The position numbers were made by a program, and so were the translations under genes. Positions 52,183 to 60,598 of a stretch of 64,000 bases of DNA are shown piece by piece. Position 1 is the stretch's first letter. Every line of letters starts with the position of its first letter. The DNA comes from CAJXZP01 sp041563475 (GTDB taxonomy: Bacteria > Bacteroidota > Bacteroidia > Flavobacteriales_G > Salibacteraceae). The stretch covers positions 18,633 through 82,632 of the forward strand of contig JBFFMY010000005.1 in assembly GCA_041563475.1 (NCBI GenBank), written 5' to 3'. The notes beneath the pieces were generated by a model, which ran no database searches, was not told the DNA's origin, and worked only from the letters and a program-made list of their open reading frames with translations.

Positions 52183-52926
52183 TTAATAGAAAGCAGTGGT
52201 GAAATTATCCATATAATTGACAACTAAATCCAAATTGTCAACTGTATGTGATTGTCCGTTTTCTGATAAATCAAAAGTATAATTGGGGTTAGTTAAAATA
52301 TGGTAGATGTCTAAGTTAATAGAGACTTCTGTTCCGCCCGTAGCAATTGTAAAAGGTCTCGCTACAATAATACCCGGTCTATACAAGCTTTGAGTTCCCG
52401 TATGAATCACAAAACTCGTAGTGTCATTGTTGTATATTTCGTGACCTTCTAGTTTAGAAAAAATATACTGAGTAGACCAAGTCCAATACATGTTATTTGT
52501 TATGCTTAATGGATGTTCTATAGAATAAGTAGCAGGATCTTTAAGGTTTAAATCTTCCCTAACACCTAAATCAAACGAAATGGCACTGTAATTTCCAGCT
52601 GGAATTTCCCCAACTATTGCAGACAAACTGGAAGGGTTTTCTACGTCAATTAAAGCGATATCCTTAATGAATTTTTTTTCTCCAGAACTGGAGATTGCAG
52701 TGATATTGGATAAATAATATTTCTTTTTTGTAATCCACATATCCCTTCCTTGTGGGCCCTGAAATATTTTGTTTAAAATCAATTCTTGGCCGTTAAAAAA
52801 ATGATTTACGGAAACCGTAATTGGTTCGTTTGAAGGGGTATTGGGTGTATCTTCAGTACATCCTACAAAAAATAGCAGATTTACACTGATGATAAGTCCA
52901 ATTAAATATGTAATACCATTTTTCAT
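52183..52926 (-). CDS. MbnP family lipoprotein (copper-associated)
   Basis: The 247-residue protein has a lipoprotein signal (LIGLIISVNLLFFVGC) and the MbnP-type domain: VSVNHFFNGQELILNK at the start, KKKYYLSNITAI, IDVENPSSLSAIVGEIPAGNY, and the Trp-containing NMYWTWSTQYIFSKLEGH. In methanotrophs MbnP is acted on by the diheme enzyme MbnH, which oxidises a Trp to kynurenine so that MbnP binds copper. An MbnH-like diheme gene lies one base downstream here, the usual pairing, but it is frameshifted. A copper role in this organism is inferred from the family. Confidence 0.87.
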   Translation of the reverse strand: MKNGITYLIGLIISVNLLFFVGCTEDTPNTPSNEPITVSVNHFFNGQELILNKIFQGPQGRDMWITKKKYYLSNITAISSSGEKKFIKDIALIDVENPSSLSAIVGEIPAGNYSAISFDLGVREDLNLKDPATYSIEHPLSITNNMYWTWSTQYIFSKLEGHEIYNNDTTSFVIHTGTQSLYRPGIIVARPFTIATGGTEVSINLDIYHILTNPNYTFDLSENGQSHTVDNLDLVVNYMDNFTTAFY

Positions 52927-53149
52927 AACAAGTGATCTTTGGTTATTTTATGCTAAGTTACTTCCATTTTGTTTTATAGCAAATGACTATTGTTACATTT
53001 AAATTTAATCCTATTTTTTGCATTCAAAATTTAACTTTTTTTAAGTGCTGTTAAAGATTTGTTAAGCCTTAAAATATAGGCTTTAAATCATCATTTTTGG
53101 AGTCACGTTACCATAGAATTATTTTTTGTTAAAACAATAAATTTAAAAA

Positions 53150-54622
53150 ATGAATAAGGCTTTTATCACTTTTATTTTTTCATCCCTATTTACTTTCCAA
53201 GCTGTTGCTCAACATGATTTCACTTTTAGAGTTAATGGAATTTCGGATACTACGGTTTATTTGGCTAACTATTTTGGAGGCAAAATGTATTATAATGATA
53301 CTACTGTAGCGGACGCAAAGGGAGTCATTCACTTTAAAGGAAAAGAGACTAAACCGGGAGGGATTTATGCTGTTGTATTTCCAGACAATAAAACGTATTT
53401 CGAGGTGGTTGTAAATGAACCAAAAATTGAAATGACGACAACGTTTATCGACCCTGTTGCAAACATGATTGTAAATGAATCAGAAGAAAACAAAGCCTTT
53501 TATACCTACATGAAATTTGTTACCGCAACGCAAAAAAAACTGATGGGGCTTTCTAAAGAGAAAGAAGAAACAAAAAATGAAAAGGAAAAAGAAAAAATTA
53601 CTGCTGAAATAAAGCAGGAACAGGAACTCGCAGAAACGTTTAAAGCAGCATATTTGGAAAAGAATAAGGATTTATTCGCAGCAAAAGTTCTTCGTACCTC
53701 AGATGATGTGAATGTGCCTGAATTTAAAGATGCAGAAGGGAAAATGGATGATGAAAAGCGCTACATTTATTACAAAGCACATTTTTTAGATAATGTTGAC
53801 TTAACAGACGATAGATTATTACGTACTCCAGTCCTAAATCAAAAAATAGCTACGTACGTTGAAAAGTTAACGCCACAAGTGCCGGATTCCATTTGTGCAT
53901 CAGTTCAATATCTCACTTCTAAAACATCAGATACTAGTTTGATTTACAAGTTTATTGTTCAATATGCTACCAATACGTATGAAAAATCTGATATTATGGG
54001 AATGGATGCTGTTTTTGTATGTATTGCTGAAAACTATTATTCAAATGGAAAGGCATATTGGTTAGATGAGGACAAAACCAAAGAAATTGTGGATATGTAT
54101 AATGTGCGCAAGAGCTTAATTGTTGGTAAAAAAGCGGAGAACATAATTTTAATGGATGTGGATAGTAATTGGCGTTCTATGTATGACATTAAATCTAAAT
54201 ACACTGTGCTGATTTTTTGGGATCCAAATTGTGGCCATTGTAAAAAAGAAATGCCTAAGCTAAAAGAGTTTTATACGGAATGGAAAAGCAAAGGGGTAGA
54301 GGTTTATTCCGTAAGTACGGAATTTGACAATAAGGATTGGCCGAAATACATTAAAGAAAAAGGGTACACGTGGATTGATGTTTCTGATAATCCAGAGATA
54401 AATAAAAATGCGTACAAATACATTCAAGAAGGGAAAACCACATTAAACTCATTGAATTTTAGAGACTATTGGGATATTTTTTCTACACCTCAATTTTATT
54501 TGTTAGATGAGAATAAGGTTATTATTGCCAAGAAAATAAATGCGGAACAATTGCCCGATTTCATAAAAAGTTACGAAGACCGCCAAGCAAAAATCAAAAG
54601 TGCTGAATCAAAAACGAATTAA
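53150..54622 (+). CDS. TlpA-like thioredoxin with DUF4369/DUF5106-type N-terminus
   Basis: The 490-residue protein has a signal peptide (FITFIFSSLFTFQAVAQ), an N-terminal beta domain of the DUF4369 kind (FRVNGISDTTVYLANYFGGK), a charged coiled segment rich in Lys and Glu (around residues 130-160), and a C-terminal thioredoxin fold with the active site CGHC in FWDPNCGHCKKEMPKL. It should work in the periplasm in disulfide reduction or exchange. Its last 15 bases overlap the convergent methyltransferase gene, and its terminator hairpin lies inside that gene. Confidence 0.9.
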   Translation: MNKAFITFIFSSLFTFQAVAQHDFTFRVNGISDTTVYLANYFGGKMYYNDTTVADAKGVIHFKGKETKPGGIYAVVFPDNKTYFEVVVNEPKIEMTTTFIDPVANMIVNESEENKAFYTYMKFVTATQKKLMGLSKEKEETKNEKEKEKITAEIKQEQELAETFKAAYLEKNKDLFAAKVLRTSDDVNVPEFKDAEGKMDDEKRYIYYKAHFLDNVDLTDDRLLRTPVLNQKIATYVEKLTPQVPDSICASVQYLTSKTSDTSLIYKFIVQYATNTYEKSDIMGMDAVFVCIAENYYSNGKAYWLDEDKTKEIVDMYNVRKSLIVGKKAENIILMDVDSNWRSMYDIKSKYTVLIFWDPNCGHCKKEMPKLKEFYTEWKSKGVEVYSVSTEFDNKDWPKYIKEKGYTWIDVSDNPEINKNAYKYIQEGKTTLNSLNFRDYWDIFSTPQFYLLDENKVIIAKKINAEQLPDFIKSYEDRQAKIKSAESKTN

Positions 54623-55396
54623 GAAATCTTGTTTGGTTAAACGCGAATCAAAGAAAACAATACCTATAAAAAACAAATCAAGGGTCACTACAGTTTTGTG
54701 GTGACCTTTTATTTTTCCCCAAGCATTCCGCATACCTTCCGACCAATGAATGTCATCAAAAATGAATATGCTTTTATTATTCGTGTATTTGACTGCTTGT
54801 TCAAAGTATTCTAGCGTTGGAACTTCCTGATGGTTTCCATCAAAAAAAACCATGTCAACACATTTGTTTTCGGCTAATAATAATGGTAATGTAATGCTGA
54901 AATCACCCAAAATAGGGGTGATGTTTGAAATTTCAAGATTAGAAAAATTGGTTACTGCCTTTGCTTGAGTATTTGGGCAGCCTTCTAGACTAAACACCTT
55001 AATTTTAGGGTTAGCTTTTGCAAAATATAGTGTGCTTAGTCCTAAAGAAGTTCCTAATTCAATTACCTGTTCAGGTTTAAAATACTGTGCCATTCGGTAA
55101 AAAAGCTTACCATATTTTGCGTGTTTTGACGAGTTCCTTGCAATATCTTTTATTTGTCTAACACGGTTAGAATTAATAGTCGATCCGGCTCCCAAATCGG
55201 TTATTTCAATAATGGACGAATCTGAAAGTAAATTTTTTTTAAGTTGAATTATAGGTTTAAAATCTTGGAGGTCTTGATCATTATATAGCACTTGTTCCAA
55301 GAAATCGTAAACAAAAGGAGAGTGTATTCCATGCCGATTGTAGGCACGGATAAAATGACTGAAATAGTTGAAAGCAATTTTAAATTTTTGTTTCAT
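54608..55396 (-). CDS. Class I SAM-dependent methyltransferase (O-methyltransferase-like)
   Basis: The protein of 262 residues starts MKQKFKIAFNYFSHFIRAYN and has a SAM-binding motif VIELGTSLGLSTLYFAKANP followed by VFSLEGCPNTQ, and a metal-site-like FFDGNHQEVPTLEYFE and IFDDIHWSEGMRNAW. These resemble catechol-type O-methyltransferases; the substrate is unknown. The start is ATG 55396 and not the ATG at 55432, because a terminator stem (55412-55436) lies between them. Its 3' end overlaps the TlpA-like gene. Confidence 0.86.
   Translation of the reverse strand: MKQKFKIAFNYFSHFIRAYNRHGIHSPFVYDFLEQVLYNDQDLQDFKPIIQLKKNLLSDSSIIEITDLGAGSTINSNRVRQIKDIARNSSKHAKYGKLFYRMAQYFKPEQVIELGTSLGLSTLYFAKANPKIKVFSLEGCPNTQAKAVTNFSNLEISNITPILGDFSITLPLLLAENKCVDMVFFDGNHQEVPTLEYFEQAVKYTNNKSIFIFDDIHWSEGMRNAWGKIKGHHKTVVTLDLFFIGIVFFDSRLTKQDFLIRF
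54683..54716 (+). terminator. Terminator of the TlpA-like gene inside the antisense gene
   Basis: GGTCACTACA pairs with TGTGGTGACC over 10 bp (one G-U) around a 4-base loop, followed by TTTTATTTTT on the plus strand. It lies 60 bases beyond the TlpA-like stop, wholly within the coding sequence of the convergent methyltransferase. Confidence 0.75.
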
Positions 55397-55411
55397 GAAT
55401 TTTTTAGTCAT

Positions 55412-55436
55412 AAAAAAGGGGTGGAAAACCACCCCT
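55412..55436 (-). terminator. Rho-independent terminator of fabI
   Basis: AGGGGTGG and CCACCCCT form a perfect 8-bp stem around four bases, with a T-run in the minus-strand direction. It ends fabI and precedes the methyltransferase gene. Confidence 0.9.
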
Positions 55437-55459
55437 GAAATGTATTAGATAATATGAAA

Positions 55460-56272
55460 TTACATTCCGTATTTTTTCATTACTTTTTCACTAATTCCAG
55501 TGTAAGAAAAACCGCCATCATGGAATAAATTCTGCATGGTCACCATTCGCGTATAATCAGAGAACATCATTACAGTATAATCTGCACATTGCTCAGCAGA
55601 TGCATTTCCTAATGGAGATATATCTTCTGCGAAGTTTATAAACTGGTCAAAGCCTCCAACTCCTTTACCAGCAGTAGTTAACGTTGGTGATTGAGATATT
55701 GTATTAACACGAACTTTTTTATGGTTCCCATATTGATAACCGAAATTACGGGTAATAGATTCCATTAATGATTTGGCATCTGCCATGTCATTATACCCTG
55801 GAAACGCTCTTTGTGCAGCCACAAAAGATAAACTGATCACGGAACCCCATTCGGCCATTGCATCTAGTTTAAAAGCAGTTTGAAGAACTCTGTGTAAAGA
55901 CATTGCAGAAATATCTAACGTTTTATGAAACCAATCGTAATTCAAATCTGTGTAATGCTTACCTTTTCTAACATTAGGCGACATTCCAATAGAATGCAAA
56001 ATAAAATCAAGTGGTCCACCCAAAATTTCAACAGCTTGTGAAATCAGGTTTTCTAAATCCTCGTTGCTTGTTGCATCTGCAGGTATTACTTGTGATCCTG
56101 TGTCTGCTGCAAGTTTATTTAACTCACCCATTCGTAAAGCTATAGGTGCATTTGTTAGCACGAAACTCGCGCCTTCTTCATGCGCCTTTATAGCTGTTTT
56201 CCAAGCAATAGAATTTTCGTCTAAAGCACCAAAAATGATTCCTCTTTTTCCTTTTAAAAGATTATTTCCCAT
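55460..56272 (-). CDS. fabI: Enoyl-ACP reductase (NADH), FabI
   Basis: The 270-residue enzyme begins MGNNLLKGKRGIIFGALDENSIAW with the dinucleotide-binding loop, and has LDFILHSIGMSP and the catalytic Tyr and Lys in FPGYNDMADAKSLMESITRN. It carries out the last reduction of fatty-acid elongation and is the target of FabI inhibitors. The gene has a TATCTTTG promoter and a strong terminator, so it is monocistronic. Confidence 0.96.
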   Translation of the reverse strand: MGNNLLKGKRGIIFGALDENSIAWKTAIKAHEEGASFVLTNAPIALRMGELNKLAADTGSQVIPADATSNEDLENLISQAVEILGGPLDFILHSIGMSPNVRKGKHYTDLNYDWFHKTLDISAMSLHRVLQTAFKLDAMAEWGSVISLSFVAAQRAFPGYNDMADAKSLMESITRNFGYQYGNHKKVRVNTISQSPTLTTAGKGVGGFDQFINFAEDISPLGNASAEQCADYTVMMFSDYTRMVTMQNLFHDGGFSYTGISEKVMKKYGM

Positions 56273-56290
56273 GTTAAATTATTTGAACGG

Positions 56291-56298
56291 CAAAGATA
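56291..56298 (-). promoter_or_regulatory. -7 promoter box for fabI
   Basis: TATCTTTG on the minus strand, 19 bases before the fabI ATG. Confidence 0.55.
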
Positions 56299-56356
56299 TT
56301 ATTTTATACATATAAGCAATTCTTTTTCAAAAGCAATCTAATTTCCGATAGGTGAA

Positions 56357-57049
56357 TTATTTACCTGATTTGGGTTCAAAATAATATCGGATATCTAGAG
56401 ATAAATATACTCCAGTAAGATTGTAGGTTGTAATAGCCCTAGAACTATTGTAATACCCAACTAAGGCTTTAAAGGGATCACCAAACGGTTGATTGAATGA
56501 GAATCCAGTATAAAAAGAACCACTTTTAGCGGGATGGATTTCCCATCCAATATTGGCCAAAAATGAACCTTGGATCCAACTTTTTCTTTGAATTTCTACT
56601 TGCCAATAATAATCTCCTTTGAAAACATCGCTGGGATACAAATCTAATTGGACACCCAGCCCTGCTACAAATATGGAATTGTTGGATGCTCTTAAAGTCA
56701 CCAACCCCTTTAATGGAATCTCATAGCCAATAATTCGATAGTCCAAATTCCCATTATAGTTCCCATTGGTGCTATCAATAATGGCGGTATAATTTCTTTG
56801 GACAAAGCGCAGCCCAGATTCAATTCCTAATGTTTTATTGAAGGACTTTCGGATGGTCATTCCAAATACATAACCAAAATTTGATTTATTCTCTAAGGAA
56901 ACACTATCCAAATTTTGAAGGTTTGTTCCACCGTTGAAATAATTACTTGCAATCATTCCTTTAAACTGAAATCCGCCACTATAGCCTTTATCCTGGCTAA
57001 AAATAGTCGTGGAAATGAAAATAAAGAAAAGAAGAAATACCTTGTTCAA
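56357..57049 (-). CDS. Outer-membrane beta-barrel protein
   Basis: The 230-residue protein has a signal peptide (KVFLLFFIFISTTIFSQ) and strand patterns of a small outer-membrane barrel (GYVFGMTIRKSFNKTLGIES, GSFLANIGWEIHPAKSGSFY, VYLSLDIRYYF) of the PorT/OmpA-like class. The specific role is unknown. It starts one base after the stop of the small membrane protein at 57051-57395, so the two are co-transcribed and probably translationally coupled. Confidence 0.78.
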   Translation of the reverse strand: MNKVFLLFFIFISTTIFSQDKGYSGGFQFKGMIASNYFNGGTNLQNLDSVSLENKSNFGYVFGMTIRKSFNKTLGIESGLRFVQRNYTAIIDSTNGNYNGNLDYRIIGYEIPLKGLVTLRASNNSIFVAGLGVQLDLYPSDVFKGDYYWQVEIQRKSWIQGSFLANIGWEIHPAKSGSFYTGFSFNQPFGDPFKALVGYYNSSRAITTYNLTGVYLSLDIRYYFEPKSGK

Positions 57050-57050
57050 A

Positions 57051-57395
57051 TCAATGTGCTTTTAAATAACCAATTACCCCGATGCCTAAAATTAGTATCA
57101 TTCCTATAATCATTGCATACCTAAAAAGATTATTAGCAATAAAAGGTGAGCGAAATTTACCAATGGTTAGGTGGTTGAGGGTAATTGCCCTTTTTGAATC
57201 TAATTTACTTAACGCAAAATAAAACTTATACGTTGGTTCTTCCATATCCGCATACGACTCAAAAGAAATTTTTTGTTCTTCAAGTAATTGATTAAAATAA
57301 AGACTTTCTTCCTCAGACTTAAAAAAGAAAACAACGTATCTATTGTCAGAAGGATGTTCTCTCCAATTAGTGAAATCAAATGACGGTAGATTCAT
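57051..57395 (-). CDS. Small protein with a C-terminal membrane anchor
   Basis: The 114-residue product is soluble at its N-terminus (MNLPSFDFTNWREHPSDNRY, with a VVFFFKSEEESLYFNQLLEE segment) and ends in one membrane helix (AMIIGMILILGIGVIGYL). No family is recognised. It is immediately followed by the beta-barrel gene at 56357-57049, which suggests an envelope role. It might serve as a tail-anchored partner of that barrel, but this is speculative. Confidence 0.65.
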   Translation of the reverse strand: MNLPSFDFTNWREHPSDNRYVVFFFKSEEESLYFNQLLEEQKISFESYADMEEPTYKFYFALSKLDSKRAITLNHLTIGKFRSPFIANNLFRYAMIIGMILILGIGVIGYLKAH

Positions 57396-57517
57396 AAAAT
57401 TTTAAAATGCCGATTAACCTATTTAAACCAAATGGAATTATATGGTACTGAGCTGCAATTTTATATAATTAATGGCAATGTACTAGGGAAAGCGTTGAAT
57501 AAAAAACAGAATTCAAA

Positions 57518-58447
57518 TTATATTTTTATTTGATAATTCCCTCCGGAAATTATTAGCCCTATTTTCTTTCCCGAAAACTCTTTTTTGTTTTTCATTACTG
57601 CTGCTAGGACTGTTGCTGATGAAGGTTCAACAATAATTTTCATTCGTTCCAAAATTAATTGAAGTGCGTGTTTAATTTCTTGATCGGAGACCACAATAAT
57701 TTTCTCTATCCCATTTTTAATAATGGGCCACGTTTTATCTCCCAACGTGGTTAGTAATCCGTCTGCAATGGAATTCGGAGTATGACTTAAAATTCTTTTT
57801 CCAGAAATTAAACTTCTATATGCATCGTCAGCGCCTTGTGGTTCTGCCGCGTAAACAAGTGTTTTAGGAGAGAAATATTGTGCAGATAAAATGGTGCCAC
57901 TGAGCAGTCCTCCGCCACCAACAGGTGCAATGATGATATCCAAATCCGGAATGGTTTCAATGAGCTCTTTAGCACAAGTTGATTGTCCTGCTATTATTCT
58001 TTCATCGTTATACGGATGAATAAAAATGGCTCCTGTTTTAGATATAATATTTCGAGTAAATTCTTCTCTATCCTTTTGGGTAGAAGGACAGAGAGTTACT
58101 TTAGCCCCATATCCTTTTACCGCATCAATTTTTACCTTTGGTGAATTGGAAGGCATGACCACAAAACATTTCGCTTGTGCCATTTTTGCCGCTAAAGCTA
58201 AAGCTTGCGCATGGTTTCCAGAGGAGTGAGTTACCACACCATTCTCTAATTCTTTCGGTGATAATTGCAAAACGGCATTTGATGCACCTCTAAATTTAAA
58301 AGCTCCCACCTTTTGAAAGTTTTCACATTTAAAGAACAGTTCACATTCAGTTAATTCGTTTAGGGTAGTGGAAGTTAGAATTGGGGTTGCATGAATTACA
58401 TGTTTAATTCGGTTGTGGGTATCAATTAATTCTTTTTTGGAAATCAT
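57518..58447 (-). CDS. PLP-dependent threonine/serine dehydratase
   Basis: The 309-residue enzyme has the PLP-binding Lys in ENFQKVGAFKFRGASNAV, the THSSGNHAQALALAA motif, a Gly-rich loop APVGGGGLLSG that binds the cofactor phosphate, and a C-terminal SGGNYQ. The short length without a regulatory domain fits catabolic threonine dehydratase, serine racemase or hydroxyaspartate lyase, which cannot be separated here. It ends about 10 bases before the sensor kinase gene's 3' side and is read in the same direction. Confidence 0.88.
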   Translation of the reverse strand: MISKKELIDTHNRIKHVIHATPILTSTTLNELTECELFFKCENFQKVGAFKFRGASNAVLQLSPKELENGVVTHSSGNHAQALALAAKMAQAKCFVVMPSNSPKVKIDAVKGYGAKVTLCPSTQKDREEFTRNIISKTGAIFIHPYNDERIIAGQSTCAKELIETIPDLDIIIAPVGGGGLLSGTILSAQYFSPKTLVYAAEPQGADDAYRSLISGKRILSHTPNSIADGLLTTLGDKTWPIIKNGIEKIIVVSDQEIKHALQLILERMKIIVEPSSATVLAAVMKNKKEFSGKKIGLIISGGNYQIKI

Positions 58448-58457
58448 GTAAGGAAGA

Positions 58458-59693
58458 TTAACTCAACGGTAAACTTACCATAAATGTGGTTCCTTGATTT
58501 TCAGAACTTGTAAACTCCAAATTACCGTGTAGCTCTTCGATAGATTTTTTAACAATAGCTAATCCTAGGCCTACTCCTTCAATATCCGTGGTGTTGGAAG
58601 CACGATGGAACATTTCAAACAAAAACTTTTGATCTTTTTCTGGAATTCCTAATCCATAATCAATTACATCAAAATGCAAAATTCCTTCATCTAAATGAAA
58701 ATTAACTTCAACCACTTCCGCATCTGGAGAATATTTAGCGGCATTACTCAAAAGGTTAGTTAAAATTTGGGTAAACAACCTTTTGTCTGTCTTGAATAGT
58801 ACTGGAACTTCTGAACCAAATTCAATTAAAAAAGAATGATTTTTTCCAACGCCAATTTCAATTTGGGCTACGATATCTTCAACTAACTCCCGTAAATGCA
58901 CAGGTTCAAGTTCTGGTTTAAGTGCGCCAGATTCCATTTTACCAATCATTAAAGTTTCATTGATAATGTTCGTTAAAGAATTTACAGATCTATCAATGTT
59001 GTGAATGTGCTTTAATACCTTTTCTGTGGGAGAGTTATTTTCTAAATGCATCTCAATTAACTCCGCAGAACTTTTTACACTCGTCAAAGGTGTTTTTATT
59101 TCATGAGAAATTATATTCACAATTCGAGATTTCAATTCGTTAAGTTCCCGCTCTTTTGCGAGTGATACTTTGAGTTGCGCTTCCGATTTCTTTCTTCGAG
59201 AAACCTCATTTTGTAAATCTTTGTTTTTATCGTGTAATTCTGAGGTTCGTTCTTTAACTTTTTCTTCCAGGTTAATATTTAAAGTTTGTAATTGTTCTTG
59301 GCTGGTAATTAATTCCTTTTCTAGCTTAAATCTTTGCATAGAAAGTTCAATTACCGTTTGTAAAACACCTTCTTTTACTGGCTTAGATATATAACCATAG
59401 GGGTGAGAATTCAACGCACGACTCATGGTATCCTTATCAGAAATACCTGTAATGTAGATTACCGGTAAATCGTGGTTGACCATAATCTCATTTGTAGCTG
59501 TAATACCATCAATTTCACCTGGTAAAGAAATATCCATTAAAACTAAATCTGCTTCAGTCGTTTTTAATATTTCTAAAGCCTCTGGTCCAGAATAAGCAAT
59601 TCCTACAACTTCATGTCCCATTTGAGTAATGATTTTCTGCGTAAACATTGCAGTAACCATATCATCTTCGGTAATGAGAATTTTATACGACAT
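58458..59693 (-). CDS. Response-regulator/histidine-kinase hybrid
   Basis: The 411-residue protein begins with a receiver domain (residues 3-118; acidic pocket Glu9, Asp10, Asp11, phosphoacceptor Asp54 in VLMDISLPG, Lys104 in YISKPV), then a coiled coil (about 120-185), a HisKA domain with the phosphorylated His197 in IISHEIKTPLTS, and a HATPase domain (NLLSNAAKYS; DYGLGIPEKD; GVGLGLAIVKKSIEELHG). There is no membrane segment, so it is cytosolic and driven by another kinase through its receiver. It is followed, 10 bases later, by the dehydratase gene on the same transcript. The input signal is unknown. Confidence 0.92.
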   Translation of the reverse strand: MSYKILITEDDMVTAMFTQKIITQMGHEVVGIAYSGPEALEILKTTEADLVLMDISLPGEIDGITATNEIMVNHDLPVIYITGISDKDTMSRALNSHPYGYISKPVKEGVLQTVIELSMQRFKLEKELITSQEQLQTLNINLEEKVKERTSELHDKNKDLQNEVSRRKKSEAQLKVSLAKERELNELKSRIVNIISHEIKTPLTSVKSSAELIEMHLENNSPTEKVLKHIHNIDRSVNSLTNIINETLMIGKMESGALKPELEPVHLRELVEDIVAQIEIGVGKNHSFLIEFGSEVPVLFKTDKRLFTQILTNLLSNAAKYSPDAEVVEVNFHLDEGILHFDVIDYGLGIPEKDQKFLFEMFHRASNTTDIEGVGLGLAIVKKSIEELHGNLEFTSSENQGTTFMVSLPLS

Positions 59694-59799
59694 GTAGTTT
59701 TATTTTTGTGGGGGATAAAAATACGAATAAGAATATATTGTAAAAGGAGATTGGACGAAATAAACATAAATTTGATTCGAATAAACTATTTAGTTTAGT

Positions 59800-59807
59800 T
59801 AAATTTG
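59800..59807 (+). promoter_or_regulatory. -7 promoter box for the Crp/Fnr-type gene
   Basis: TAAATTTG. Its last base is the G of an in-frame GTG at 59807, so the true start must be ATG 59825. A TTTG at 59771-59774 is spaced too far (25 bases) to be a normal -33 box. Confidence 0.6.
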
Positions 59808-59824
59808 TGCTCACAAAATTTTTT

Positions 59825-60535
59825 ATGAGAGGTAGAAGAATTAGTATTTCCTGTGATGAGTGTTCTGTTAAGAATATTTCAAAGTTTGGAAATTTGTGTT
59901 CAAGTGATTTGGATAAAGTAAATTATAGTAAGTCTTGTACAGCATACAAGAAGGGACAAATAATATTTCATGAAGACACTAGACCACTTGGTGTTTTTTG
60001 CGTTAATAAGGGCAAATTAAAGGTGTATAAAACTGGAGACGATGGGAAAGATCAAATCATTCAGATTTCTAAGCCCGGAGACTTGTTAGGTTATAGGGCC
60101 ATGATCGGAGAAGATTTATATCCTGTTACTGCAGAGGCTTTAGAAGATGTTCAAATTTGCTTTATCCCAAAATCAGAGTTTAATAGGCTATTGGATGAAT
60201 CTGAGGATTTTGCCAAAATGCTATTAAAGGAGGCTTGTCATGAATTAGGAACTATGACGGAATCCTTGACTAACTTGGCTCAAAAATCGGTGAGAGAGAG
60301 ATTAGCAGTAACTTTGTTAATGTTAAAGGATACTTATTTTGATTCGGAAAAGCCAGATGAACCAGCAGAAATTAATTTAACCCGAGAGGATTTGGCTAAT
60401 ATTGTTGGAACGGCTACTGAAACCATTATTCGTTTACTTCATGATTTTAAAGAAGAAAAGTTAATTCAAACGAATGGACGAAAAATTTTAGTTCTTGATC
60501 CAGATCGCCTGGTTAAAGTTGGGAATATTTACTAA
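59825..60535 (+). CDS. Crp/Fnr family transcription regulator with N-terminal cysteines
   Basis: The 236-residue regulator has an N-terminal Cys cluster (SCDECSV ... GNLC ... KSC) before a cyclic-nucleotide-binding-like barrel (KGQIIFHEDTRPLGVFCVNK, KPGDLLGYRAMIGED) and a C-terminal helix-turn-helix (LTREDLANIVGTATETIIRL). The Cys spacing is typical of Bacteroidota Fnr-like proteins and might hold a redox-sensitive iron-sulfur cluster; that is inference. The start is ATG 59825 because a promoter box covers the upstream GTG at 59807. Confidence 0.9.
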   Translation: MRGRRISISCDECSVKNISKFGNLCSSDLDKVNYSKSCTAYKKGQIIFHEDTRPLGVFCVNKGKLKVYKTGDDGKDQIIQISKPGDLLGYRAMIGEDLYPVTAEALEDVQICFIPKSEFNRLLDESEDFAKMLLKEACHELGTMTESLTNLAQKSVRERLAVTLLMLKDTYFDSEKPDEPAEINLTREDLANIVGTATETIIRLLHDFKEEKLIQTNGRKILVLDPDRLVKVGNIY

Positions 60536-60552
60536 AGGAAAATTTTAAACAT

Positions 60553-60586
60553 AAAAAAAGGGACGCAATTTACGTCCCTTTTTTTA
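60553..60586. terminator. Bidirectional terminator between convergent genes
   Basis: AAAAAAAGGGACG and CGTCCCTTTTTTT form a perfect stem around CAATTTA, A/T-flanked on both sides. It serves the Crp/Fnr gene and the convergent T9SS cargo gene. Confidence 0.92.
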
Positions 60587-60598
60587 TTGGAATAAATA

